A DNA stretch of 64,000 nt from Bryobacterales bacterium (GTDB lineage Bacteria > Acidobacteriota > Terriglobia > Bryobacterales > Bryobacteraceae). The notes below the pieces were generated by a model. It was not told the DNA's origin, did no database searches, and worked only from the letters and a program-made list of their open reading frames with translations. How positions within the stretch are numbered: the first letter of the stretch is position 1; every line of letters begins with the position of its first letter. The position numbers and the translations under genes are program-made. The stretch is from NCBI GenBank assembly GCA_016716385.1, contig JADJWL010000004.1, forward strand, positions 310,001-374,000, written 5' to 3'. Positions 41,986 through 50,500 of this stretch are shown here, in pieces.

Positions 41986-43053
41986 TTACTTCACGACGAC
42001 GTCGCGGACCTTGGCCAGACGCTTTCTTCCGGCCGGGCCTTCGACCCACAGGATCACATCGTACTCACCGGCCTTCTGGTACGTGTGGATCGGGTGCCGC
42101 TCGGTGGACTGCGTGCCGTCCCCAAAGTCCCAGCGCCATGAGGTGATCTCGCCTTCCGAGCGGTCCTGAAACGCCACCAGACGCCGGTCCATGTCGATCA
42201 CCTGGAACGACCAGCGCGGATCAAGCGCCTTCCGGAATGGCGGATCGAGTGGCATCAGGCGGAATGCGACCAGGTCGGAGGCATTGCCGTACATCGTCGT
42301 TTTGTGCGACAGGTTCCAGAAGCCTTCGTACTGGCCCTCTGGCGCATCGTAGTCCAGCACCGCCCAGGAGAGCCCAAGGATCGCGTTTTCGACGAGCTTC
42401 GAGGGCACCGAACGCGCCGGACCGTCGCAGGCGGCGTAGTCGAACGGCGTGATCCAGAATTCGAGCACGAGTTTGCCGGATTCACGTGGCTTGAAGTCGT
42501 ACTTGTAGGCGGCGTTGGCCCAGGGCATCTCTTTCACCCACGGCTGGCATCCCCAGACCATCGCCCAGTCTTTGCCCTCGGCGGGCGTGAAGATGTGGTA
42601 GTTCTGCGCATGGACGCCGTGAAACAGGAAATGCGCCTCTTCGACCGGCAGCCCTTTGTGGGGGTGCATCTGCTTGATGAGCGGTCCGCCCGAGAGGTCG
42701 CCGTCGACCACGATCTCGAAGATGTCGTGGTGGCGGCCGGGTCCTTCGAACTCCCAGTAGTCGTCGTAGGCTTCATAGAGAAAGTACAGCCGGTTCTCGC
42801 CCTTCACCCATCCGACCTTGACCCGGACATCCAGGCTCTTGCGGTCGATGTTGGTCCCCTTCCCGCGGACAGTATCCGACAGTTGATCGCTGCCGATGAC
42901 GTAGGACTCCGGGACCATGTCCCAATCGCGTCCGTCGCCGTCGATCTGGGGGATCCGGTCCGGAGGAAACTGGAAGATCTTGAACTCCACGCCGGGGCGT
43001 TCGAGCGCCCAACCGGCGGCGGTCAGCAGGAGCAAAGGAAGAAGGCGAAGCAT
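41986..43053 (-). CDS. Exported protein with C-terminal PKD domain
   Basis: 355 residues with a signal peptide (MLRLLPLLLLTAAGWA). Residues about 25-260 resemble a family-9 carbohydrate-binding-type beta sandwich (PQIDGDGRDWDMVPESYVIG, VKVGWVKGENRLYFLYEAYDDYWEFE, VLEFWITPFDYAACDGP). The C-terminus (about 275-355) is a PKD domain with WRWDFGDGTQSTERHPIHTYQKAGEYDVILWV. No catalytic motif is visible, so it may bind cell-surface or substrate glycans. TAGCAT (43066-43061) ends 7 nt before ATG. Confidence 0.7.
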   Translation of the reverse strand: MLRLLPLLLLTAAGWALERPGVEFKIFQFPPDRIPQIDGDGRDWDMVPESYVIGSDQLSDTVRGKGTNIDRKSLDVRVKVGWVKGENRLYFLYEAYDDYWEFEGPGRHHDIFEIVVDGDLSGGPLIKQMHPHKGLPVEEAHFLFHGVHAQNYHIFTPAEGKDWAMVWGCQPWVKEMPWANAAYKYDFKPRESGKLVLEFWITPFDYAACDGPARSVPSKLVENAILGLSWAVLDYDAPEGQYEGFWNLSHKTTMYGNASDLVAFRLMPLDPPFRKALDPRWSFQVIDMDRRLVAFQDRSEGEITSWRWDFGDGTQSTERHPIHTYQKAGEYDVILWVEGPAGRKRLAKVRDVVVK

Positions 43054-43100
43054 GAACGTTATGCTACACGGAGACGCAGCCTGCGCAGGTATCCTACGGA

Positions 43101-43307
43101 TTGACGGATCGCCGCCGGCAGGCAGAAAAGATCGTCGGCGCGGAGTGGGCAGAGTGGTATTTCCTCACACCGCAGGAGCGCTGGGAGGCTCCCTCGAACC
43201 TGAACCCGATACGCAAAGCCCTTTCGTCGATTCGGAAGAATGGCGTGCGCTGTCTGGTCATGGGCGGCCAGGCGTGCGTGTTCTACGGCGCGGCGGAGTT
43301 TAGCCGC
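43101..43307 (+). pseudogene. 5' remnant of a nucleotidyltransferase gene
   Basis: From TTG 43101 the frame reads EWYFLTPQERWEAPSNL and then CLVMGGQACVFYGAAEFSR, the start of a nucleotidyltransferase fold (MGGQA plus the run-up to the DTD metal-binding motif). Homology stops right after SR (43307). The expected D-T-D is replaced by unrelated codons antisense to the Gfo/Idh gene. The catalytic Asp pair and the whole C-terminus are missing, so it cannot work. TATCCT lies 5 nt before the start. It looks like the scar of a deletion or recombination that joined this gene to the 3' end of the oxidoreductase gene. Confidence 0.65.
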
Positions 43308-44143
43308 CACCGGAAGCGGTCTGCCAGATCCATCAATGCCACTGTCTCGGCCCAAGGGACCCCGCGGCCTTCAAGGAACGCCTGATCCTGCATCCGGACG
43401 GCGGCACGATAGGCGGCCTCGGCATCCCATCGCAGGTCGTTGAGATACGAGAACCCGTCGGTCGCGGCCGTCTCGCGGTCTCCCACCAGCAGCAACTCGC
43501 AGCGGGCCTGGCGGGAACTGTAGCTGATCGATACGGAGACGGGCGCGCCGTTGTCCAGCCGGCCCAGCAGCGCCGCGTCCTGCGGACGCTCGCGCGCGGC
43601 GGCGCAGCCCACCGGTTCCACCCCGCCAAACCAGTACAGGCACAGGTCAAGGGCGTGCAACGCATGATGCAGCACGGCGTCATCCACCCAGTCGCGCTCG
43701 CGGGGCGCCATGTGTCGCGTGTAATGGACCTGCCGGATGGTCCCGAGCCGCCCCTCACGCAGCCAGCCACTGAGCACGCGGTACGGTTCCAGGTAACGGC
43801 TGGTCTGCCCGCAGACGAGCGTCCCGCCGGCGGCACAATCCGCGAGACGGCGCGCCTCGGCCGCGGTCTCGCAGGGCGGCAGCTCCACCAGTACGGCCTT
43901 GCCCGCGCGCAGCGCCTGCTCTGCCTGCACCCCGTGCACCCACGACGGGGACGCGACCACCACCGCTTCGACGGAGGCAAGCAGCGCCTCGTAGCTTGGC
44001 GCCGCACGGGTGCCGTGCTGTCCGGCGAAGGCGCCGGATTTCGTCGCGTCCGGGCTCCAGACGCCGGACAGAGCCGGTCCGAGCGCGTCTGCGTGGACGG
44101 CCGCGACGGCTCCGTCCCCCACGATTCCTACGCGGCTAAACAC
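43283..44143 (-). CDS. Gfo/Idh/MocA-family oxidoreductase
   Basis: 286 residues from GTG 44143, rather short for the family (usually 330-400). The Rossmann start is FSRVGIVGDGAVAAVHADAL, and AVVVASPSWVHGVQAEQALRAGKAVLVELPPCETAAEA replaces the usual EKP with ELP at the Lys position. A C-terminal alpha/beta sheet domain follows. It probably oxidises a sugar or sugar acid with NAD(P)H. Its last residues (RLNSAAP) are antisense to the nucleotidyltransferase remnant, so its C-terminus may be truncated or rewritten by the same junction. It overlaps the DapA-like gene by 8 nt, so they form a two-gene operon. Confidence 0.8.
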   Translation of the reverse strand: MFSRVGIVGDGAVAAVHADALGPALSGVWSPDATKSGAFAGQHGTRAAPSYEALLASVEAVVVASPSWVHGVQAEQALRAGKAVLVELPPCETAAEARRLADCAAGGTLVCGQTSRYLEPYRVLSGWLREGRLGTIRQVHYTRHMAPRERDWVDDAVLHHALHALDLCLYWFGGVEPVGCAAARERPQDAALLGRLDNGAPVSVSISYSSRQARCELLLVGDRETAATDGFSYLNDLRWDAEAAYRAAVRMQDQAFLEGRGVPWAETVALMDLADRFRWRLNSAAP

Positions 44144-45074
44144 CGTCGAGAACCGTGTCAGGATCCATCCAGCCGGAGGTTTCGAGCAGACCCCGCAACG
44201 TCTCTTCCTGGTGCGGGTCCAGAGGGTAGAACGGATTCCGGCTGTAGCCGCCGCGCAGCCCCCACAGGTTCAGGATCGAGCGGTAGGTGGCGAGGTCGCT
44301 CACCGGACCGATCAACTGGTGCGTATAGAGGTGCACCAAAGGCAGGATGCGCTTCCAGATGCGGAAGGCTCTAGCCGCGTCGTTGGCGAGGCAGGCGGCG
44401 TGCATCTCCCTCGCTGCTCTCGGCGCAACATTCAAAATGCCGCTGATCCATCCGTGCGCCCCGGCGCATAGCGCTTCGAACGCCGCCTGGAACGATCCGT
44501 AGAAGATTGCCATGCGGTCGCCCGCGAGGTAGCTCAAGTCGTGCACCGGCACGACCGAGGCATAGGTTGACTTGACCATATGCAGCACGTCCTCGGTCAC
44601 CAGTTGCGCCACCTCGCGCGGGTTGAGGTCCACGCAGGCGGAGTTGGCCGGGTTGTTGTACAGCATGACCGGCAGATCGAGAGCCGCGCGCACGTCGCGG
44701 AAATGGCGGATGACGGCTGGCTTGGCCGGATTCTGATAGTAGGGCAGGATCACGATCACGCCGTCCGCGCCGGCCTCCTGAGCCGTCTGGCTCATCTCAA
44801 TCGTGAGCTTCGTGCTGTAGTGGCCCGATCCGCAGATGAACGGCACGCGCCCCGCGATGACCTGGGCAGCCAGGCGGAACAGCCGCACGCGTTCGTGATT
44901 TTCCAGGGCGATGAACTCGCCGCTCGTCCCGGCGATGACGAGGCCGTCCACGCCCTGGCGGATCAGCCAGTCCCAGTGCGCGGCGGTAGCGTCCTCGTCG
45001 AGGTTGTTCTCGCGGTCGAACATGGTGAGCGCGGCGGGAAAGATGCCGCGGAACGGAGTCAGGTCGTAGGGCAT
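44136..45074 (-). CDS. DapA/NanA-family class I aldolase or dehydratase
   Basis: 312 residues of a TIM barrel. The Schiff-base lysine is K168 in HMVKSTY and the catalytic tyrosine is Y139 in MLYNNPA. GTSGEF (GTTGE in DapA) binds the pyruvyl carboxylate. The family makes or breaks C-C bonds at pyruvate: dihydrodipicolinate synthase, N-acetylneuraminate lyase, 2-keto-3-deoxy sugar aldolases. Coupling to a Gfo/Idh oxidoreductase fits sugar-acid catabolism better than lysine synthesis. The true substrate is open. Confidence 0.88.
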   Translation of the reverse strand: MPYDLTPFRGIFPAALTMFDRENNLDEDATAAHWDWLIRQGVDGLVIAGTSGEFIALENHERVRLFRLAAQVIAGRVPFICGSGHYSTKLTIEMSQTAQEAGADGVIVILPYYQNPAKPAVIRHFRDVRAALDLPVMLYNNPANSACVDLNPREVAQLVTEDVLHMVKSTYASVVPVHDLSYLAGDRMAIFYGSFQAAFEALCAGAHGWISGILNVAPRAAREMHAACLANDAARAFRIWKRILPLVHLYTHQLIGPVSDLATYRSILNLWGLRGGYSRNPFYPLDPHQEETLRGLLETSGWMDPDTVLDGV

Positions 45075-45159
45075 GATGGACTGAACTTCCCATCATCGGG
45101 AATCGGGGAGCCGAGGTCAACAAAAGACCTGACACGGCCGGCTTGGTAAGCTATCCGCC

Positions 45160-47127
45160 ATGTGGACGCTGCTGGCGCTGCTCCTGTTCCAGGCTCCGTT
45201 TCAGGACCTCACGCATCCGAGCGCCGTCGTTGGCCAGCAGCGGACCTACCGGCTCTTCCTACCCGCCGGCTACCATCAATCGGGCCGCCGCTATCCCGTC
45301 ATCTATTACTTCCACGGCCACAGCGATCGCTACACGCTTGAACGCTACGACGGCGGAAAGGACACGGTGCCGAAGATCCTCGATTTCGTTGCCCGCCACG
45401 ACGCCATCGTCGTCGCGGTGGACGGCCATATTCCGGAGCACTATACGGGCTTCTACGGCGGCACACCCTACGACATCTACGCCGATGGCGCGCTGGACTT
45501 CGGCCTGTACTTCCGGGAACTCGTGGCGCACATCGATTCCACACTGCGCACCGTGCCCGACCGCCGCCATCGCGCGACCTCGGGCCTCAGCATGGGCGGG
45601 TTCATGAGCCTGTCGCTGAGCGCCCGCTTCCCGGAACTCATCGGCAGCGCGTCGTCGTTCAATCCAGGGCCGGAGTTCTACCTTGGCGCGCCGGGCCGCC
45701 GCGTGTTGTGGCGTCCGAAGGACCACGTGCACAACCACACGCACACGATGATCCGGCTGATCCGGGCCAGCGGCGACTACATCAGCCAGTACCACGAAGA
45801 AACGCGCCTTGCCTACGCGCGCGCTTCAGGCGTCGACTTCGAATTCCGCCAGGACGAGTATCACCGCCACTGGGCCACCTCCATCGGCGAGACATTCGCC
45901 TTCCACATGCGGGCGTTTGCGAATTCAGCGCTGAACAACCTTCCCGAGGTATTCCACCATGACAGTCCGTTTCCGCGGTTCTCCGCCTGGGGATGGGAGG
46001 TCGAAACCTCTGGCGATGCACCCGGCCACACAACGTTGGCGCACGTTTCGCAGCAGGGTCTGCGTCTTCTGACGCGCCGGTGGGCTCCGGATGGACCGCC
46101 GGTCGAGGGCCGCACGGTTGCCCTCATGACACCGCCGCTTTACAAAGCCAATGCCGAGTACACCGTGCTCGACGTGCCGCTGTGGGGCGGCGAGGCGGTG
46201 CGCCGCACCGTAGAGGCCGACGCCGCGGGGAGGATCCGTTACACTACCGGCGGCGAGGGGCGGCAGATCAGCTTCACGGGTCCGGGAGCGGGCGCGCAGG
46301 CTCCGGTTCTGCTGCCCGTGGCTCGGGGCGAATTCTGGCGCGTGCTGCCGGCAATTGCGATTCCCGTGCCTCTGCGCGTCTACAACCCGCGTCCTGAGCC
46401 ATTGCGCGAAGTGCGGGTCGAGGTGACCAGCGCCTACCCGACCGTGCAACTGAATCAGCAGCGTACCGTGATCCCGGAGATCCCGCCGGGAGGCGTCGTG
46501 GACCTTTCCAATACGTTCGAAGCGCTCTTCACGGCGGGCGCCGGGGATTTCGCGCCCGCCCGCATCCAGGTGCGGCTGGCCGCCGGACCCGCGGTCTGGG
46601 CGGAGGACGTCGACGTGATGATCGCGCCCGATCCAATGCCCGCCCCGCTTGAGTACCGCCTGCTCGACGGCCGCGCCGCGACGTTCCCCGTGTTCCGGCA
46701 AAAGGGTAATCAGGGCGGCGGCTCGGCCATCGAGCGCACCGTCACCGAGGGCAAGGGAAACGGAAACGGAATTCTGGAACCGGGCGAGGAAGCCACTATC
46801 TGGGTGAGGCTCACCAACGGCATCGACCCGTTCGACAAGGGCAACTGGTATCGCGCGAAGATCTACACCGATTCGCCCTGGGTCGCAGAGACCGCTCGTC
46901 TCGAAGAACAGAAGCAATTGGAGTGGACCGGCGCCAAGGAGTTGACTAGCGTGATCCGCCTGTCGCGTGAAGCGCCCCGCGGCGAAACGATCCCGCTGGT
47001 TCTGTCGAACGAGAGTTGGAGCTACCACTACACACCGGACGTCCGTTACGGCGTCGAGCCGCTCTACCAGGCGTTTCAATTGCATCGTCGCCACGTGCAT
47101 CGTCTTGTGCTGGAGGCCGGGCGATGA
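45160..47127 (+). CDS. Exported esterase (esterase D/feruloyl-esterase-like) with long beta-rich C-terminus
   Basis: 655 residues with a short signal peptide (MWTLLALLLFQAPFQ). The N-terminal alpha/beta-hydrolase domain (about 20-265) has an HGHSDR oxyanion loop and nucleophile Ser in GLSMGGF; the acid and His lie in FRQDEYHRHWATS. Residues about 270-650 are beta-rich with no known fold visible, including a polar GKGNGNGILEPGEEATIWVRLTNG stretch that looks like a Ca-binding or Ig-like region. The hydrolase may deacylate polysaccharides or lipids. TAAGCT (45147-45152) is 7 nt before ATG. It overlaps the next gene by 4 nt (ATGA), so the two products are probably made together. Confidence 0.75.
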   Translation: MWTLLALLLFQAPFQDLTHPSAVVGQQRTYRLFLPAGYHQSGRRYPVIYYFHGHSDRYTLERYDGGKDTVPKILDFVARHDAIVVAVDGHIPEHYTGFYGGTPYDIYADGALDFGLYFRELVAHIDSTLRTVPDRRHRATSGLSMGGFMSLSLSARFPELIGSASSFNPGPEFYLGAPGRRVLWRPKDHVHNHTHTMIRLIRASGDYISQYHEETRLAYARASGVDFEFRQDEYHRHWATSIGETFAFHMRAFANSALNNLPEVFHHDSPFPRFSAWGWEVETSGDAPGHTTLAHVSQQGLRLLTRRWAPDGPPVEGRTVALMTPPLYKANAEYTVLDVPLWGGEAVRRTVEADAAGRIRYTTGGEGRQISFTGPGAGAQAPVLLPVARGEFWRVLPAIAIPVPLRVYNPRPEPLREVRVEVTSAYPTVQLNQQRTVIPEIPPGGVVDLSNTFEALFTAGAGDFAPARIQVRLAAGPAVWAEDVDVMIAPDPMPAPLEYRLLDGRAATFPVFRQKGNQGGGSAIERTVTEGKGNGNGILEPGEEATIWVRLTNGIDPFDKGNWYRAKIYTDSPWVAETARLEEQKQLEWTGAKELTSVIRLSREAPRGETIPLVLSNESWSYHYTPDVRYGVEPLYQAFQLHRRHVHRLVLEAGR

Positions 47128-48788
47128 GACGGCTGGTTTTGCTGATCGCGGCTGCGGCGCTGGCGGCGGCGGAGCCTGTCAAGGGGCCGCTGCTCAGCAA
47201 CGACGCCTGGCCCCGCGTGACGACGCTGGCCGAGTGGACCTCGGACGTGATGCGGGTCTCCGGCGTCGAGCGTGCTCCGGAGACGGCGCAAGGGAAGGCC
47301 TTCTTCGAGTGGCTGCGCCTGTTTTCGCGCATGGCTGTGGGCGGCATGATCCAGGCGTACGAAGGGGAGTACGGCAAGGAGCGGTTCGTCCTCGACGCCC
47401 ACAAGACGCTGTTCGTCTACGGCTGGGGCTATTGCGATACATCGAGCCGGATTGCCGAAGCCGCGTGGCAGGAGTATAAGCGCGACCCGGCGGCCGCCGA
47501 ACGCGTCGTCGTCCAGCACGAGAATGGCGGTTACCACACGATGTACCGGCTGCGGCTCGACGGCCGCTATGCCGCGTTCGATCCGCGCTACGGCTATTAC
47601 CTGGTGGAGCGCGACGCCCCGGACGCGCGCGTTCTGGACTGGGGCGAGGTGGCGGGGAACTTCGAGCGGAACCGGAAGTTCCGGCACCGCAGCCGCCCAT
47701 TCTTTGAGATCGGCGGAATCGAGTGGGAGCGGGCGCTTCTGCTCCATCCCAGGTACTTCGAAACGGAGGATGCATGGCGCACGGCGGGTGCGCCCATCGA
47801 GTACGTCTTCGGCAACCGCCAGTACGAAATGGGTACCCGGTTCCACGACATGGACTTCGTCCTGCTCCGCGGCATGACGATCGAGAGGTTTTGGGACAGC
47901 CGGGCGCGGCAGTTCTATGTCCCGGCCGGCGCGCATGCGAAGAAGGAGTTGCCGTTTCTCCCCAGCGGCCGCTTCTACCGCGTGACCGAGACCTCACATG
48001 GCGGCAACTGGCCGAAGTGGGACCCGAACCATCCGAGAGCCCGCGCGCATCTGGCCGACATCCCGCGCGGCGAGGGGTACCCGGACGATCTTGCCGGCGG
48101 CCGGCCTATCGGGCAGGCATACGGCGTCATGACGTACGACGCGCCCCTCGGCAAGGCCGGCGCTCTCGACGCTGTCCTGCCGGGAGCGACGCTCGTCCCG
48201 GTGCCTGACGCGCCGTATCTGCGCCCGGCCGGAACGGCGGCCGGTGAGGCCGTGTTCGACTTCAGATTGCCCTACGTCCTGGTGGACGGGACGCTCAACG
48301 CCGTCCTGGCAGGGGCGGCAGACCGCGTCGAATTCCGGGTCCAGCTCGCCAAGGCCCGCCACGCCGGTGAGCCGGATGTCTGGACGGACTGGCAAACCCT
48401 GTTCCACGGGCACGGCAGCCATCGCGCAGACCTGGGTCGCGCCCGGTTTAATGGACGCGACGCCAGCGTCCATGGCGCCTACCGCTTCCAGGTACGCGTA
48501 CGCGCCGCGCAGGGGGGCGGGCTCTCGGCACTGTCGCTGAGGCTGTTCTTTGAGAACAACATCATGACGGTTCCGCCGCTGTTTGCCGGACGCAACGCGA
48601 TGCGGTTCCGCGCGACCGTGGCGCCGGAAGCGCCCGTTGAAGTGGTCTACCGCTACGACACCGCGGCGCGGGGTCCGGACAAACGCCGCCACCGGCTGCG
48701 GCCCGAAGATTTTGTCGGCCAGGAGGCGCGCTTTTCCGTCGACGCACCCGGCTTGGTCCGCTGCCGCTCGGTGTCGATCAGGTACTGA
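47124..48788 (+). CDS. Exported transglutaminase-like protein of unknown function
   Basis: 554 residues from ATG 47124, in the ATGA overlap with the esterase gene. The signal peptide is MRRLVLLIAAAALAAA. Residues 95-165 contain the order Cys-His-Asp seen in transglutaminase/papain-like folds: C104 in GWGYCDTSSRI, H138 in ENGGYHTMYRLRLDGRYA and D153 in AFDPRYGYYL. The long remainder is beta-rich (FHDMDFVLLRGMTIERFW; FRVQLAKARHAGEPDVWTDW). I do not know a named family for the whole protein. The triad is inferred by pattern. Amidase, peptidase or structural roles are all possible; coupling to an esterase suggests a joint extracellular substrate. Confidence 0.6.
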   Translation: MRRLVLLIAAAALAAAEPVKGPLLSNDAWPRVTTLAEWTSDVMRVSGVERAPETAQGKAFFEWLRLFSRMAVGGMIQAYEGEYGKERFVLDAHKTLFVYGWGYCDTSSRIAEAAWQEYKRDPAAAERVVVQHENGGYHTMYRLRLDGRYAAFDPRYGYYLVERDAPDARVLDWGEVAGNFERNRKFRHRSRPFFEIGGIEWERALLLHPRYFETEDAWRTAGAPIEYVFGNRQYEMGTRFHDMDFVLLRGMTIERFWDSRARQFYVPAGAHAKKELPFLPSGRFYRVTETSHGGNWPKWDPNHPRARAHLADIPRGEGYPDDLAGGRPIGQAYGVMTYDAPLGKAGALDAVLPGATLVPVPDAPYLRPAGTAAGEAVFDFRLPYVLVDGTLNAVLAGAADRVEFRVQLAKARHAGEPDVWTDWQTLFHGHGSHRADLGRARFNGRDASVHGAYRFQVRVRAAQGGGLSALSLRLFFENNIMTVPPLFAGRNAMRFRATVAPEAPVEVVYRYDTAARGPDKRRHRLRPEDFVGQEARFSVDAPGLVRCRSVSIRY

Positions 48789-48939
48789 AGATGCGCAGAG
48801 CCCGCGCCGCCCCTACCGTCAACTCGCCTAGCGCGGCGATGACGCGGCAGCGAGCGCCGTATTAACCAGAAGTGCGTGTCCAACGTAGGAACCCAAAAAG
48901 AATTCTGAATAACGCATGAGCTAAGGTGTTTCGCCGATT

Positions 48940-48966
48940 CTCTAGTACCTCTGGTACCTGCTAGAG
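48940..48966 (+). promoter_or_regulatory. Inverted-repeat hairpin before the PEP-CTERM gene
   Basis: CTCTAG (48940-48945) pairs with CTAGAG (48961-48966), and GTACC (48945-48949) pairs with GGTAC (48953-48957). The result is a compact stem with a TCT loop and a 3-nt bulge, ending 20 nt before ATG 48987. GTACCT also occurs twice as a 9-nt-period direct repeat. It may be an operator or an mRNA leader hairpin. The rest of the 198-nt gap holds no gene. Confidence 0.45.
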
Positions 48967-48986
48967 TACTGAAGGACGGAGATTTC

Positions 48987-49796
48987 ATGCAACGGACCTT
49001 GTGGACAGCAGTCTTGCTTCTCCTGTCGGTTTGGCTGAGCAGCGCCGCTCCGATCGCGTATTTCACAGACAACGATCCGGACCGCACCGGTTGGGAAGAT
49101 CCGATTCTGGCCAATGGGCACACGCCTATTCAGGTGCTGGACATCAGTACTTTCGACTTTAGCACCGCCGCCATCTTCCTCCTGAATCAGAGCGATAACG
49201 CGGGACTGAGTGCTGATTTAGACTCCCGGTTGACAGATCTGGCGAACTGGATTCTCGGAGGCGGTGTCCTGGTCGTGCATGACCGGTTCGTTTGCGACGT
49301 CGACGGTGTTGCGTGCGATGGCAACCCAATGGCGCCGGGATCGAGCGGAGTGAGCTTCGTGAGGTCGTTCAGCGATGACACCCAGGTGAACATTGTCACG
49401 CCGTCGCTGATCACCAACGGTCCCTTCGGAGTCCTGAACGATGCAAGCCTGGATGAGGGTGACTCCTCGAACCATGGCTACGTTCCTTCGTCCACCCTGT
49501 TGCCAGGGGCGACGAATCTGCTGTCGCGGACCGATCCCACGGAGTCGGTCGCCGTTCTCTATTCGTACGGCCTCGGGTGGGTCTATTATTCGACCATTCC
49601 CTTGGACTACTATCTGGTCGACGCAGGTGAGACGGCCGTCGGCGATCCGAACGTCGCCTTCAACACCATCTATGCCCCCAACCTGATAGCGTTCGCCTCG
49701 GACCTTACGAATATCCCCGAACCGGGGAGTTTTGCGCTCGTGGGCGGCGTACTGATTCTGGCCGGTCTGGCGCGTCGCAGGTTGATCGGACGCTAG
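48987..49796 (+). CDS. PEP-CTERM sorting-signal protein
   Basis: 269 residues: a signal peptide (MQRTLWTAVLLLLSVWLSSA), a secreted domain, and a C-terminal PEP-CTERM tail IPEPGSFALVGGVLILAGLARRR. The tail is cut by an exosortase during export to the cell surface or exopolysaccharide. The secreted part has a GATase-like alpha/beta pattern (FDFSTAAIFLLNQSDNAGLSADLDSRLTDLANWILGGGVLVVHDR), suggesting a Rossmann-type domain of unknown role. No exosortase gene is in the window. GGACGGAG precedes ATG. The stop TAG shares its CTAG with the stop of the opposing DUF72 gene. Confidence 0.85.
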   Translation: MQRTLWTAVLLLLSVWLSSAAPIAYFTDNDPDRTGWEDPILANGHTPIQVLDISTFDFSTAAIFLLNQSDNAGLSADLDSRLTDLANWILGGGVLVVHDRFVCDVDGVACDGNPMAPGSSGVSFVRSFSDDTQVNIVTPSLITNGPFGVLNDASLDEGDSSNHGYVPSSTLLPGATNLLSRTDPTESVAVLYSYGLGWVYYSTIPLDYYLVDAGETAVGDPNVAFNTIYAPNLIAFASDLTNIPEPGSFALVGGVLILAGLARRRLIGR

Positions 49797-50497
49797 CCGG
49801 CAAGGATCTCTTCGGCGTACAGCGCACCCTCGGGCGTCTCTTCGTGCTTGAAGAAGACGAAGACGTCAAGGCCCTGCGCCATCCAGCCGCGGGCGCGTGC
49901 CGCAATCTCCGCGCGGTCTTCCGGGTTGTAGTCCGGCATCCGCAGGCGCAGGTACACAAAATCGGCAGTCACGACGTTGGGAATCACCAGCTTTTCGGAT
50001 TCGGCGAGACACAGCGCGGCGTTGCGGCTCCGCAGCAGGCCGTATACCTCTTCGTTGAGCCAGCTCGTGTGGCGAAACTCAAACGTGAAGCGGATGTCGT
50101 CCGGCAGAAGTTCGAGGAACTCCTGGAGCAGCACCGGATCGGCTTTCTGCGTGGGCCCGAGTTGAAACAGGACCGGGCCGAGGCGTCCGGCGGTGCGGAG
50201 GGGGTCGATCGACCGCAGGAATACTTCGGTCGCCTCGGCAGCGTTTTTCAGGCGCAGGATGTGCGTGATCCGCTGATTCGCCTTGGGCGCGAAAAGAAAG
50301 CCCGCGGGCGTTTGCTCCACCCACCCGGACAGCGTCGAGACAGCGGCCAGGCGGCGGAACGTATAGTTGATTTCGACGGCGTTCAACCGGGTGGCGTAAT
50401 GGCCAAGAAAGCTCTTGGCGGGCAGCTTGGCCGGATAGAACCGCGGCTTCCAGGCGGGATAGGCGAATCCGGACGTCCCTGCGTAGAGCTCTGCCAT
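49793..50497 (-). CDS. DUF72-domain protein
   Basis: 234 residues, TIM-barrel-like DUF72. Family markers are YAGTSGFAYPAWKPRFYP, NAVEINYTFRRL, FLFAPKANQRITH, GPVLFQLGPTQK and RFTFEFRHTSW. Function is not established; metal-dependent hydrolase or nuclease roles have been proposed. It begins 3 nt after the stop of the upstream disulfide-reductase-like gene, forming the end of a likely operon. No signal peptide is present. Confidence 0.88.
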   Translation of the reverse strand: MAELYAGTSGFAYPAWKPRFYPAKLPAKSFLGHYATRLNAVEINYTFRRLAAVSTLSGWVEQTPAGFLFAPKANQRITHILRLKNAAEATEVFLRSIDPLRTAGRLGPVLFQLGPTQKADPVLLQEFLELLPDDIRFTFEFRHTSWLNEEVYGLLRSRNAALCLAESEKLVIPNVVTADFVYLRLRMPDYNPEDRAEIAARARGWMAQGLDVFVFFKHEETPEGALYAEEILAG

Positions 50498-50500
50498 GAT

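Noticed and set aside
43059..43310. Insertion sequence or att site at the broken nucleotidyltransferase gene
   Set aside because: No terminal inverted repeats, target duplication or integrase is visible; a simple deletion or recombination is enough.
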